A stretch of 64,000 bases of DNA, taken from NCBI GenBank assembly GCA_947625775.1, contig CANQPM010000002.1, positions 124,001 through 188,000 on the forward strand, written 5' to 3'. The notes beneath the pieces are model-generated. The model was not told the DNA's origin. It was given only the letters and a program-made list of their open reading frames with translations, and did no database searches. The DNA is from an uncultured Lachnospiraceae bacterium. Lineage in GTDB: Bacteria; Bacillota; Clostridia; Lachnospirales; Lachnospiraceae. Made by a program: the position numbers and the translations under genes. Shown here in pieces: positions 54,018-62,471 of this stretch (within the stretch, counting starts at the first letter, position 1; each line of letters starts with the position of its first letter).

Positions 54018-54869
54018 TTGGAAGTGGTTTTGGCTAAAGCGTCAGGCTTTTGCTTTGGCGTAAAGCGTGCGGTGGACACCGTATATGAGCAGGCGGCGTC
54101 AGGCGGCGACATATATACATATGGCGATATAGTGCATAATGAGGAAGTAGTAAAGGACTTGCGCAAAAAGGGCGTAAAGGTTCTGGAGAGCCGCGAGGAG
54201 CTTTTGGAGCTAAAAAGCGGCAGGGTGATTATACGCGCGCACGGAGTGTCAAGGGAAATATGCGGCCTGATAGAAGAAAAAGGGCTTGAATGCATCGACG
54301 CGACCTGTCCGTTTGTAAAGCGCATACACAATATAGTCGAAAAGGAATCATCAAACGGGCGCAGCATAATCATTATCGGAAACGACGGACACCCCGAGGT
54401 TGAGGGCATCAAGGGCTGGACACAAACAGTTGCTTATGTGATAGAATCGCGTGAGCAGGCGCAGGATTTCAAGGCAAAAGAGGGTGAAAAGCTGTGTATT
54501 GTGTCCCAAACGACATTTAACTACAAGAAATTTCAAGAATTAGTTGAAATTTTTCAAAAAAAAGGTTATGATATAATTGTTGCGAATACTATATGCAACG
54601 CAACGCAAGAACGTCAGACGGAGGCGAGCAGGCTTGCAGCCAAGGCTGATGTTATGATTGTTATAGGCGGCGCTCACAGCTCCAATACACGTAAGCTGTA
54701 CGAGCTTTGCAAAAACGGGTGTGAGCATACCTACTATATACAAACACTGGAGGACCTGCGAACAATAGAATTACCTAATTCTGTAAAAATGGTAGGCATC
54801 ACAGCGGGGGCTTCTACCCCAAACAAAATAATTGAGGAGGTTCAAAATTATGTCAGAGTTAACTTTTGA
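54018..54869 (+). CDS. ispH: 4-hydroxy-3-methylbut-2-enyl diphosphate reductase
   Basis: IspH performs the last step of the MEP isoprenoid pathway. The 283-residue enzyme has the three cysteines that bind its iron-sulfur cluster in GFCFGV, DATCPFV and NTICNATQERQ, and the substrate motif AHGVS. The start is TTG 54018 with AGGAGGG eight bases upstream. Its last 20 bases overlap the start of rpsA, whose GAGGAGG ribosome site lies inside ispH. In many Clostridia these two are fused into one protein; here they are separate but overlapping. Confidence 0.95.
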   Translation: MEVVLAKASGFCFGVKRAVDTVYEQAASGGDIYTYGDIVHNEEVVKDLRKKGVKVLESREELLELKSGRVIIRAHGVSREICGLIEEKGLECIDATCPFVKRIHNIVEKESSNGRSIIIIGNDGHPEVEGIKGWTQTVAYVIESREQAQDFKAKEGEKLCIVSQTTFNYKKFQELVEIFQKKGYDIIVANTICNATQERQTEASRLAAKADVMIVIGGAHSSNTRKLYELCKNGCEHTYYIQTLEDLRTIELPNSVKMVGITAGASTPNKIIEEVQNYVRVNF

Positions 54870-56010
54870 ACAAATGTTAGAAGAATCATTAAAAACTATT
54901 CATACAGGAGAGGTAATTGAAGGTACAGTCATCGATGTTAAGCCCGAAGAAATCGTACTTAATATCGGTTACAAGTCAGACGGTATCCTTACGCGCAGCG
55001 AATACACCAATGAGCCGAATGTAGACCTTACAACTATCGTAAAGCCTGATGACAAGATGGAGGTTAAGGTTCTTAAAGTAAACGACGGTGAGGGACAGGT
55101 GCTTCTCACCTACAAGCGTCTTGCGGCTGACAGAGGCAACAAGAGGATTGAGGAAGCGTACAACAACAAGGAGGTACTCAAGGCAAAGGTATCCCAGGTG
55201 CTTGACGGCGGTTTAAGCGTAGTAGTTGACGAGGTAAGGATTTTCATTCCCGCAAGCCTTGTTTCAGATGTGTACGAGAGAGATTTGAATAAATATGCGG
55301 GACAGGAGATTGAGTTCGTAATCAGCGAGTATAATCCCAAGAGGAGAAGATATATCGGCGACCGCAAGCAGCTTATCGTTGCTAAGAAGGCGGAGCTTCA
55401 GAAGGAGCTGTTTGAGAGAATCAGCGTAGGCGACATTGTTGAAGGCACTGTAAAGAACGTGACTGACTTTGGCGCGTTTATCGACCTTGGCGGCGTAGAC
55501 GGTCTGCTCCATATCTCAGAGATGTCCTGGGGACGTGTTGAAAATCCCAAGAAGGTATTCAAGGTTGGCGAGAATTTAAAGGTATTGATTAAGGATATCG
55601 ACGGCACTAAGGTTGCGCTTTCGCTTAAATTTGACGATTCAAATCCTTGGAAGAATGCGGCATCTAAGTATGCGTCAGGCAATGTGGTGACAGGCAAGGT
55701 TGCCAGAATGACTGATTTTGGCGCGTTTATCGAGCTTGAGCCTGGTATTGATGCGCTGCTTCACGTATCGCAGATTGCAAAGGAGCATATCGAGAAGCCT
55801 TCCGATGTACTGGCAGTAGGGCAGGAGGTTACGGCAAAGGTCGTTGACTTTAATGAGGAGAGCAAGAAGATAAGCCTCAGCATTAAGGCGCTGCTTGCAC
55901 CCGAGGCAAAAGAAGCTCCCAAGAATGACAAGGAAGATGACGCGGAGGCTGTATCTGTAGATATCGACGCAGTCATCGCAAAGCAGGAAGCAGAGGAAAA
56001 CAACGAATAA
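54850..56010 (+). CDS. rpsA: 30S ribosomal protein S1 homologue with four S1 domains
   Basis: The 386-residue protein contains four S1 RNA-binding OB-folds: residues about 14-85 (GEVIEGTVIDVKPEEIVLNI), 95-165, 180-250 (GDIVEGTVKNVTDFGAFIDLGG) and 265-340 (GNVVTGKVARMTDFGAFIELEP), with an acidic tail. It aids mRNA binding to the 30S subunit. ATG 54850 with GAGGAGG is preferred over 54832. Overlap with ispH implies translational coupling. Confidence 0.93.
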   Translation: MSELTFEQMLEESLKTIHTGEVIEGTVIDVKPEEIVLNIGYKSDGILTRSEYTNEPNVDLTTIVKPDDKMEVKVLKVNDGEGQVLLTYKRLAADRGNKRIEEAYNNKEVLKAKVSQVLDGGLSVVVDEVRIFIPASLVSDVYERDLNKYAGQEIEFVISEYNPKRRRYIGDRKQLIVAKKAELQKELFERISVGDIVEGTVKNVTDFGAFIDLGGVDGLLHISEMSWGRVENPKKVFKVGENLKVLIKDIDGTKVALSLKFDDSNPWKNAASKYASGNVVTGKVARMTDFGAFIELEPGIDALLHVSQIAKEHIEKPSDVLAVGQEVTAKVVDFNEESKKISLSIKALLAPEAKEAPKNDKEDDAEAVSVDIDAVIAKQEAEENNE

Positions 56011-56033
56011 TTAAGAGTTACTTGAAATACAAT

Positions 56034-56066
56034 GCACTAGAAACAAAAAGTTTCTAGTGCAATTTG
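56034..56066 (+). terminator. Hairpin after rpsA
   Basis: GCACTAGAAAC (56034-56044) pairs perfectly with GTTTCTAGTGC (56050-56060) across AAAAA, followed by AATTTGTG. Probable terminator of the cmk-ispH-rpsA unit. Confidence 0.7.
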
Positions 56067-56173
56067 TGTATATTTATATATGGCATACGGCAAATGCGCA
56101 ATGGCATAGGCAGCTGCGAGAGGAAGTTTTATACGCCTAATATGATAATAAAGCGAAAGGGGAATACTTTCAT

Positions 56174-56953
56174 ATGGCATATGATTATGAATATTTCAAA
56201 AAAGAGGTTTTTGCATTAACAAAGATTGACCTGAACGCATACAAGGAAAAGCAGATGAAACGCCGCATTGACACGCTTATAGCAAAGCATAAGGTAGTAG
56301 GCTATGACAAGTTTGTAGCTAAATTGCGTGACGACAAGACGGTATTTGACGACTTTGTAAATTATCTTACTATCAACGTATCAGAATTTTACAGAAACCC
56401 CGAGCAGTGGCGGCTTATGGACAAGGAGATTATCCCCGAGCTTATCAGCAAGTTCGGCAAAAACCTCAAGATATGGAGCGCGGCGTGTTCTACAGGCGAC
56501 GAGCCGTATTCGCTTGTTATGGCGTTTTCCAAATTTATACCGTTAAATCAGATAAACATTATCGCTACGGATATTGACAAACAGGTTATAGAGAAGGCAA
56601 AGCTCGGGCTTTACAATGAAAAGAGCATTGCGGCGGTGCCTGATGAATTTAAGAAGAAATACTTTACAAAGGTAGGCCCGTCTTACCAGATTTCAAATGA
56701 GATTAAGGCGAGAGTGCAGTTTAAGCAGCACAATCTTTTGAAGGATACATACCCTGACAAGTGCGATTTGATAGTGTGCAGGAATGTGCTTATATACTTT
56801 ACTGAGGAGGCAAAGGACGAGGTATTCCGCAAGTTTAACGCGTCGTTAAAGCCAGAGGGTATTCTGTTTATCGGCAGCACGGAGCAGATTATGAATTATA
56901 AAGAGATTAACTATGAGAGGAAAAATTCTTTCTTCTATGTTAAGTGCAAATAG
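56174..56953 (+). CDS. cheR: Chemoreceptor glutamate methyltransferase CheR
   Basis: The 259-residue enzyme methylates glutamates of chemoreceptors with S-adenosylmethionine for adaptation. It has a helical N-terminal domain (YFKKEVFALTKIDLNAYKEKQMKRRID), the VSEFYRNPEQW segment, the SAM-binding motif SAACSTGDEPYSL and NVLIYF. AAAGGGG precedes the ATG. No other che genes are adjacent, but a soluble chemoreceptor lies seven kb downstream at 62472. Confidence 0.95.
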   Translation: MAYDYEYFKKEVFALTKIDLNAYKEKQMKRRIDTLIAKHKVVGYDKFVAKLRDDKTVFDDFVNYLTINVSEFYRNPEQWRLMDKEIIPELISKFGKNLKIWSAACSTGDEPYSLVMAFSKFIPLNQINIIATDIDKQVIEKAKLGLYNEKSIAAVPDEFKKKYFTKVGPSYQISNEIKARVQFKQHNLLKDTYPDKCDLIVCRNVLIYFTEEAKDEVFRKFNASLKPEGILFIGSTEQIMNYKEINYERKNSFFYVKCK

Positions 56954-57040
56954 AATGACGCGGCGCTTGGCAGTTAATGAATGAAAACAAGAAAACAATA
57001 TAAAATACGTTTTGCGGTTTTTTTGTTGTAATGAATAATA

Positions 57041-57084
57041 AAATCGGCATAACCAATGTATTTGTTGGGTATGTCGATTTTTTT
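57041..57084 (+). terminator. Intrinsic terminator after cheR
   Basis: AAATCGGCATAACC (57041-57053 region) pairs with GGGTATGTCGATTT and is followed by a run of T ending near 57084. Confidence 0.75.
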
Positions 57085-57097
57085 GGCTTATAGATAC

Positions 57098-57195
57098 GGG
57101 GCTGTCGCACCGAGAAACATAAGTGAAAAATACAGTATCGTTTGATTAAATATTATGCTATATCTTGTATGCCTAATCCTTATTGCGATAGCCCC
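57098..57195. repeat. Family D short inverted-repeat element, copy 2 (MITE-like)
   Basis: GGGGCTGTCGCA (57098-57109) and TGCGATAGCCCC (57184-57195) are inverted termini of a 98-base element with an AT-rich core containing TATCTTGTAT, also present in copy 1 at 21721-21730. It encodes nothing. The rest of the 56954-57289 gap is the cheR terminator and AT-rich DNA. Confidence 0.55.
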
Positions 57196-57289
57196 ATTGC
57201 GCCCTATTGCGCTGAATACGAGTCGTTGGACGCGTATTTTCTATTGCAATCGTATGAATCTGCAGAAAGCTGTGGAGTGCGCCGCTTGA

Positions 57290-58384
57290 TTAAAGCATCA
57301 TATTTAATATATGCTGGGCGTATTTGTTAAAGGATTCGCGCTGCGTCTTAAACTCGTCGGTAAGCTCAAAGAATATCTGCTTGTCATCATAATCGCGCTT
57401 GAAAAACGGAGTAAACACAAAATCCCATTGCGGCAGATATGATGATGCTTTTCTGGTGTAGCAGTTACGCGCCTTGGCAGGGCGGCGGTATTCCTTATCG
57501 ACAAACGCCGCGACTGATTTATGTAAAGCGATATCCTCCTTGGGAAGATAGTAGTAGTCCTTGTAATTAGAGTAAAAATACTTCATTTCCTCCTCGTAAA
57601 TAGGCACTCTGAGCTTTCCCTCCCTGCCCAAGCCTTTAAAATAGCAGTCGTTTGCGCTGTAGGATATTTCCACGGGAAGCGCGGATGGAAGCTTTAGGTT
57701 CATAATTATTTCAGGCTTTTGATTTTGCTTGGAATCCTTATAATAATTTGCCTGAACCTTCGTGACCTTTACAGGCTTGTGAAAAAGGTCAAACACTGAA
57801 AGCACGGATATTATATCGAACATGCCGCGCAAATCCTCCTCATTGTGCAGCAGGAGAAAATGCTCTTTTTCAGCGTCGCGCGTGAGCACATAATCATGGT
57901 AAACGTCGATTAGCTCGCCGCCGCTGGAAGTGTCCTCGCGCGAGATGTTTATAAAATTTTCGATTGTTTTTTGTCTGCAGTCGGGAAGCTTTAAAAACGA
58001 CTTATACGGGGCGATGCGCTTGTAAATATCAATGCCCTCGAGATTGCTGAAATCAAAGGAAATCTCATATTGCTCAAGCTTGGCGGTGAGGTATGGAATG
58101 TCAAATCGGTTGCCGTTAAAATGTATCAGGTAACGGTAAGACGCGGCAAATTCCGCAAACGCCTTTAAGACATTTTCCTCGTCATCATAATTTACCGCAA
58201 GCCACTGAACAGAGCGCCAGCAGTCAGCCTCATAGTAAGCGCAGCCAATCATATACAGATTAGAGCTCTTTGCATAAAGCCCTGTGGTTTCTATATCTAT
58301 AAACAATGCCGTGTTTATGTCGCACAGCTCCTCAATAGGGTATTGCGGCTTTAACCCTTGAAAATCGTTTTGAATACATTTCAT
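57290..58384 (-). CDS. YprB-like protein with DEDD exonuclease (RNase H-like) domain
   Basis: The 364-residue protein carries a YprB-type RNase H-like domain: motif I FIDIETTGLYAKSSNLYMIG (Asp and Glu metal ligands), motif II LIHFNGNRFDIPYL, and a YHDYVLTRDAEKEHFLLLHNEEDL segment with a final Asp. DEDD enzymes are 3'-5' exonucleases or, in YprB relatives, of unknown role. The C-terminal part is basic and beta-rich. The track start at 58525 is rejected; GGAGAA lies before the ATG at 58384, giving MKCIQNDFQG. Confidence 0.8.
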   Translation of the reverse strand: MKCIQNDFQGLKPQYPIEELCDINTALFIDIETTGLYAKSSNLYMIGCAYYEADCWRSVQWLAVNYDDEENVLKAFAEFAASYRYLIHFNGNRFDIPYLTAKLEQYEISFDFSNLEGIDIYKRIAPYKSFLKLPDCRQKTIENFINISREDTSSGGELIDVYHDYVLTRDAEKEHFLLLHNEEDLRGMFDIISVLSVFDLFHKPVKVTKVQANYYKDSKQNQKPEIIMNLKLPSALPVEISYSANDCYFKGLGREGKLRVPIYEEEMKYFYSNYKDYYYLPKEDIALHKSVAAFVDKEYRRPAKARNCYTRKASSYLPQWDFVFTPFFKRDYDDKQIFFELTDEFKTQRESFNKYAQHILNMML

Positions 58385-58574
58385 AGCTTTTCTCCATTCA
58401 TTTTTAATGTATTTCCATTGGTACAGACGTACAGACGATATACTGTTAAGAAAATTATATACATAAAATATGGAAAAATCAAGGGTATGCTGCAAATCAA
58501 TCAAGGTTGTTTGCAGGACGTGCATGCACCATTGTAAGAGAAGGCGGCAAAATTAAAAATAAATAAAAATACAG

Positions 58575-58603
58575 TTGCAGAACTGTAAATAGTTATGTAT
58601 AAT
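58575..58603 (+). promoter_or_regulatory. Promoter for the GH13 gene
   Basis: TTGCAG (58575-58580), 17 bases, TATAAT (58598-58603). Transcription would start near 58610, giving a leader of about 250 bases. Confidence 0.8.
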
Positions 58604-58609
58604 ATAAAT

Positions 58610-58861
58610 ATCAAAGGGCTTCCAATTACCAAGGAGTTGGAAGCCTAATAAAAAAACACGGCGGAAAACGTTTTCCAAAAACTTTTGAGGCTTGTTCCGT
58701 GTATCAGTAATGCCTTAACTGTTTGAAATAGTTAAACATATTCGGGATTTGTACTTTTTATAAAACCTTTGAAATTATCTATTTTTAAACAGTATAAAGC
58801 ATAATTTAAGGCAGGTCAGCTGATACACTGGAACACATTAAGAAAGGACAGGTTTGCATTT
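58610..58861 (+). ncRNA. Long structured 5' leader of the GH13 gene
   Basis: Several helices can form. GGCTTCCAA (58617-58625) pairs with TTGGAAGCC (58637-58645). CACGG (58657-58661) pairs with CCGTG (58697-58701). GTGTATCAG (58699-58707) pairs with CTGATACAC (58820-58828), GCCTTAA (58712-58718) with TTAAGGC (58806-58812), and ACTGTTT with AAACAGT inside. The CACGG helix and the long-range helix share bases 58699-58701, so they compete. It matches no riboswitch class that I can recognise. 6S-like regulatory RNA is a less likely reading. Confidence 0.45.
58663..58676. promoter_or_regulatory. LacI-family-type operator palindrome GGAAAACGTTTTCC
   Basis: This perfect 14-base palindrome with a central CG is typical for LacI/GalR-family regulators of maltodextrin genes. 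It lies about 55 bases after the predicted transcription start, where a bound repressor could block elongation. No LacI-family gene is in the window. Confidence 0.5.
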
Positions 58862-60637
58862 ATGGAATTTGCGTCAGTTTATCACAGGACAATAGACAAT
58901 TACTGCTACATGCTTGATGAAAACCAGCTCATCATCAATTTAAAGACTGGCTATGATGTCAGGGAAGTAAACATCATATACGGCGACCCGTTTGCAAACG
59001 GCATACTCGGCGGCGGCGAGGAGTGGACAGGCGACAAGGCAAATGTGCCGTTTAAGAAAAGGCTTAAATACCAGATTTGGTGGACTACGACAATAAATCC
59101 GCAGTTTAAGCGGCTGAAATATTACTTTGAGCTTGTGACGGACAGCGAGAAATGGTACTACTTTGAGGACGGCTTCGTGAGCGAGGAGCAGATGAACCTC
59201 AAAGGGCGCAGCCGCCAGTGCTTTACTATGCCGTGGCTTAATCCAAGTGATGTCAACCGTGTGCCGAGTTGGGTAAATGATACGGTATGGTATCAGATTT
59301 TCCCAGACAGGTTCTGCAACGGCGACGCTTCCATAAATCCTGAAAATACAAAGCCCTGGAAATGCGAGGGCGGGGTAGGGCACAGGGATTTTTACGGCGG
59401 CGACATACAGGGAATTATAGACAAGCTTGACTACCTGCAGGATTTAGGCATTACAGGCATTTACACTACGCCGATTAACGAATCGCCGTCAAACCACAAG
59501 TATGATACGACTGACTATGAGAAGATAGACCCCCATTTTGGCGACGACGCGACTATGAAACGCTTTGTTGACGAGGCGCATAAGCGCGGCATAAGGGTTA
59601 TGATAGACGCGGTTTTCAATCACAGCGGATATTTTTTCAAGCCGTGGCAGGATGTGCTTAAAAATGGCAGGGAGTCAGAATATTTTGACTGGTTTATGAT
59701 AAACGAGTTCCCGTTTTCCGACAAGTGGGACGCGGCGAAGAAAGGGCAGCTCTATACGTTTGCGTTTTTTGACTCAATGCCAAAGCTCAACACAAACAAC
59801 AAGGCAGTCCGCGATTATCTTATCGGCGTCGCATGCGGCTGGGTGAAAAAATACGGCATAGACGGCATACGCATGGACGTTGCAAACGAGGTTTCGCACA
59901 CCTTCTGCAAAGAGCTGCGAAAAGCTTTAAAAGCGATAAATCCTGAAATCTATCTTCTTGGCGAGATATGGCATGACGCTATTCCTTGGCTTAGGGGCGA
60001 CGAGTACGACTCTGTAATGAATTATCCGCTCGCGGGTAGCATGAAGGACTTTTTCATAGACAAGAGCCTCACGGGAGAGGACTTTGAATTTATGATAAAC
60101 CGCTGCTATACAAACTATATGCAGCAGACAAACGACGTGCTTTTCAATATGCTTGACTCGCACGACACGATTCGCCTTAAAAACGTGACAAGCGGGCTCG
60201 ACGAGTACAACTGTCTGCTTGCGCTGCTGTTTACTATGCCTGGCAGCGTGTGCATATATTACGGCACTGAGATAGGAATGGAGGGAAGCTACGACCCTGA
60301 TTGCCGCCGTTGTATGCCGTGGGAGGACATAGAGCAGGGCAAGTACAATGAGCAGATTTCACTCACAAAACAGCTTATAAAGCTGCGCAGGGAAGAACCG
60401 CTTATGCGTGAGCGCAACTTCCATTTCCCGTCGGACTACGCCAATCCGAGGATTGTGCAGTTCCAGAAAATGGGGTGGGGCGAGACGCTTGAGGTGATTG
60501 TCAACAGCAGTGATGATGATGTCGAGATAATAAAGGACAAAAACAGCAAGATAGTATTTTCAAGAAAGCTCGAGGGCGACATACTTCATGCAAACGGCGT
60601 CTGCATAAGGTATTTGAGCAATCAAAGGAATATCTGA
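58862..60637 (+). CDS. GH13 alpha-glucosidase/neopullulanase-type enzyme with CBM34-like N-domain
   Basis: The 591-residue cytosolic protein has an N-terminal CBM34-like beta-domain (1-125) and a GH13 barrel: YQIFPDRFCNGD, DAVFNH, the nucleophile region DGIRMDVANE, acid/base in LLGEIWHD and the third Asp in MLDSHDT. This is the neopullulanase/cyclomaltodextrinase/maltogenic-amylase group, which hydrolyses cyclodextrins and maltodextrins. No signal peptide is present, so substrates are imported oligosaccharides. AAAGGA is 13 bases before the ATG. The promoter, LacI-type operator and structured leader lie upstream. Confidence 0.92.
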   Translation: MEFASVYHRTIDNYCYMLDENQLIINLKTGYDVREVNIIYGDPFANGILGGGEEWTGDKANVPFKKRLKYQIWWTTTINPQFKRLKYYFELVTDSEKWYYFEDGFVSEEQMNLKGRSRQCFTMPWLNPSDVNRVPSWVNDTVWYQIFPDRFCNGDASINPENTKPWKCEGGVGHRDFYGGDIQGIIDKLDYLQDLGITGIYTTPINESPSNHKYDTTDYEKIDPHFGDDATMKRFVDEAHKRGIRVMIDAVFNHSGYFFKPWQDVLKNGRESEYFDWFMINEFPFSDKWDAAKKGQLYTFAFFDSMPKLNTNNKAVRDYLIGVACGWVKKYGIDGIRMDVANEVSHTFCKELRKALKAINPEIYLLGEIWHDAIPWLRGDEYDSVMNYPLAGSMKDFFIDKSLTGEDFEFMINRCYTNYMQQTNDVLFNMLDSHDTIRLKNVTSGLDEYNCLLALLFTMPGSVCIYYGTEIGMEGSYDPDCRRCMPWEDIEQGKYNEQISLTKQLIKLRREEPLMRERNFHFPSDYANPRIVQFQKMGWGETLEVIVNSSDDDVEIIKDKNSKIVFSRKLEGDILHANGVCIRYLSNQRNI

Positions 60638-60644
60638 CAGTCTG

Positions 60645-60694
60645 CTTAATCGGATGCTGATTTAAAGCCATCGGCGATATCAGCTCCGATTAAG
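60645..60694. terminator. Hairpin at the convergent GH13/membrane-protein ends
   Basis: CTTAATCGGATGCTGAT (60645-60661) pairs with ATCAGCTCCGATTAAG (60679-60694) with one unpaired base. It lies inside the last codons of the minus-strand gene, eight bases past the GH13 stop. Possible bidirectional terminator, without a clear T-run. Confidence 0.4.
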
Positions 60695-62310
60695 CTTATG
60701 CTCATTTTCCGCGGTATTGCGGGAAATGCGTCATATCCGACTTTGTCTCCGCTTTGCGGGTAATAGAAGCGCGCGCCGTTTATTTCAAAGCTGTCAAGTT
60801 CATATACGCCGTAATCCTGCTGTTTTACATAGTATGGTTTTTTGAGTTCGATATTTATGTGCCTTGCAAGCGCAATAAATTTGACGGCTGAGAACAGCGC
60901 TAAAAAGGCTATGAATACTTTCCAAAAAGCCTTTTTGCCGCATAATTGACCTGCCAATATTCCTACTGTTAAAAAAATCATAAGAAGAACATATGCGTAT
61001 CCGTACCTGAGAAGCGGAGCTGAAAGCTGCCAGAATATGTATGAGGCAGCTACGGCGGCTATCGCCAGGCAATTGTCGGGTGTCAGGACAGCTGTTCTTA
61101 TCGGTTTGAGTGCAGCCGCTGCGATAAGCAGTATTATACATAGTATGTCCAGTACAATAAAAAGCTTTCCTAATGCGGGAAGCGTTTCCGAAAACCAGTG
61201 CGGGAACCAATCAGTTATCGGCAGATTTACCAGCGCGGAATTGTATAAGCCGCGCCCCCATGTCTTTATTTCCGCCGCATCAATGGCCGCCATTTCCGCG
61301 GGGATTTTCCAATCAACATTGAAAATGTCAAGCTCAGGAAACGGATATAATAGATAGCCGGAAATAATGATATTTCGGATAATCCAAGGCAGGATGACAG
61401 CCACTCCCATAAATATATATATCACGATATCTTTCCACCGTTTTTCTTTTATGAGCATACAGGCAGGCTTTACCACAAGCAGAAGTATGAACCCTGCGGT
61501 AAGCTTTAAGGTTATCGCGTACACGCAGCCCACGCATATTAGGGCATAGGGAGCGGCGCTTTTCGTGTTTTCTTCTGTCAGGGAAAGCCATTTGATTATA
61601 ATAAAAAACACGGCGCACATAATCGCGTAATCAGAGGCGGGAGACGTTATTTCGCCATATATGGTGGTGAGATAGTAGAATGCCGCCAGCCTTGCAAAGT
61701 CGGAGAGCCTTATTTTTTTAAGCTTGGGAAGCCTTGACAGCCCTAAAACCTCTACGCTTAACATCAATGTCAAAAATCCGTTTACTGCGTGCAATGACTG
61801 ACAGCCTAAAAACCTCATGCTGTAAAGCGCTGACAGGGCGAAGAAGGAGCTGTTGTATGCAAACCGTAAATGTATGTTTCCAAGCCCCTTCACAACGCCG
61901 TATTCTTCTATCCAGCGTATGCTTTGCGCATGATAAAGGTCTGAGTCATAATGCATATATCCGCGTGAGGCGCAGAAAGCCCATATTAATATAAGCACGG
62001 GAATGCCAAGCCTGATAAAACGGGAGACATGTCGCATATTTTCCGCAAGGCAGCTGAATACGCCTTTGCGCAGCGCTGCAAATGCTGCAATACAGACAGA
62101 CAGCATTATAACATTCGCCGCAGCGCCGACCTTATGAAAACAGCTGAAAATTTGGGAATACACGGTTGCCGCGACAATGCCCGCGGATATAATGCCGCTT
62201 ATGCTTTTAATTTCATATCCTGATATTTTCTTTATAATATGTGAAAACAAGTATCCCATCATAAATAGCGTAAAAGCCATATAGCCCCAATTTGCAATGA
62301 CTGAAAGCAA
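60646..62310 (-). CDS. Polytopic membrane protein, GT-C-like (LIC_10190-type)
   Basis: The 554-residue protein has about 12 hydrophobic segments. After helix 4 an outward loop carries RGYMHYDSDLYHAQSIRWI, which resembles the DxD-type motif of GT-C membrane glycosyltransferases that use lipid-linked sugar donors. A soluble C-terminal part ends in PQSGDKVGYDAFPAIPRKMS. The membrane protein family to which I assign it is poorly characterised. No ribosome site better than GGAGGG near 62318 is needed. It lies alone between the GH13 and chemoreceptor genes. Confidence 0.65.
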   Translation of the reverse strand: MLSVIANWGYMAFTLFMMGYLFSHIIKKISGYEIKSISGIISAGIVAATVYSQIFSCFHKVGAAANVIMLSVCIAAFAALRKGVFSCLAENMRHVSRFIRLGIPVLILIWAFCASRGYMHYDSDLYHAQSIRWIEEYGVVKGLGNIHLRFAYNSSFFALSALYSMRFLGCQSLHAVNGFLTLMLSVEVLGLSRLPKLKKIRLSDFARLAAFYYLTTIYGEITSPASDYAIMCAVFFIIIKWLSLTEENTKSAAPYALICVGCVYAITLKLTAGFILLLVVKPACMLIKEKRWKDIVIYIFMGVAVILPWIIRNIIISGYLLYPFPELDIFNVDWKIPAEMAAIDAAEIKTWGRGLYNSALVNLPITDWFPHWFSETLPALGKLFIVLDILCIILLIAAAALKPIRTAVLTPDNCLAIAAVAASYIFWQLSAPLLRYGYAYVLLMIFLTVGILAGQLCGKKAFWKVFIAFLALFSAVKFIALARHINIELKKPYYVKQQDYGVYELDSFEINGARFYYPQSGDKVGYDAFPAIPRKMSISLIGADIADGFKSASD

Positions 62311-62350
62311 ACTAATATCCCTCCTGAAATAATATAAAAGTTACAGATAA

Positions 62351-62389
62351 AAGGCATACAAAACACGACTGCGTCATTTTGCATGCCTT
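62351..62389 (-). terminator. Terminator for the chemoreceptor gene
   Basis: On the minus strand AAGGCATGCAAAA pairs with TTTTGTATGCCTT (one G-U), followed by TTATCT. It separates the chemoreceptor gene from the membrane-protein gene transcribed in the same direction. Confidence 0.65.
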
Positions 62390-62471
62390 CTGTGATACTC
62401 AAAATCATGATATGGAAATGATATATAATTTCAATAATGCCCTGCGCTAAGCAGTGGGAATTTGTAACCGC

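Noticed and set aside
57142-57330. 62-residue ORF at the end of the cheR-yprB gap
   Set aside because: It starts within the family D element and runs over the end of the minus-strand gene without a ribosome site.
58618-58660. Intrinsic terminator in the GH13 leader
   Set aside because: The hairpin is followed by A residues, not T residues, on the plus strand, so it cannot be a standard terminator in that direction.
58699-58828. 6S RNA gene
   Set aside because: The closing helix and AT-rich interior recall 6S RNA, but no conserved promoter-mimic bubble is evident and it lies directly before a ribosome binding site; kept only as an alternative.
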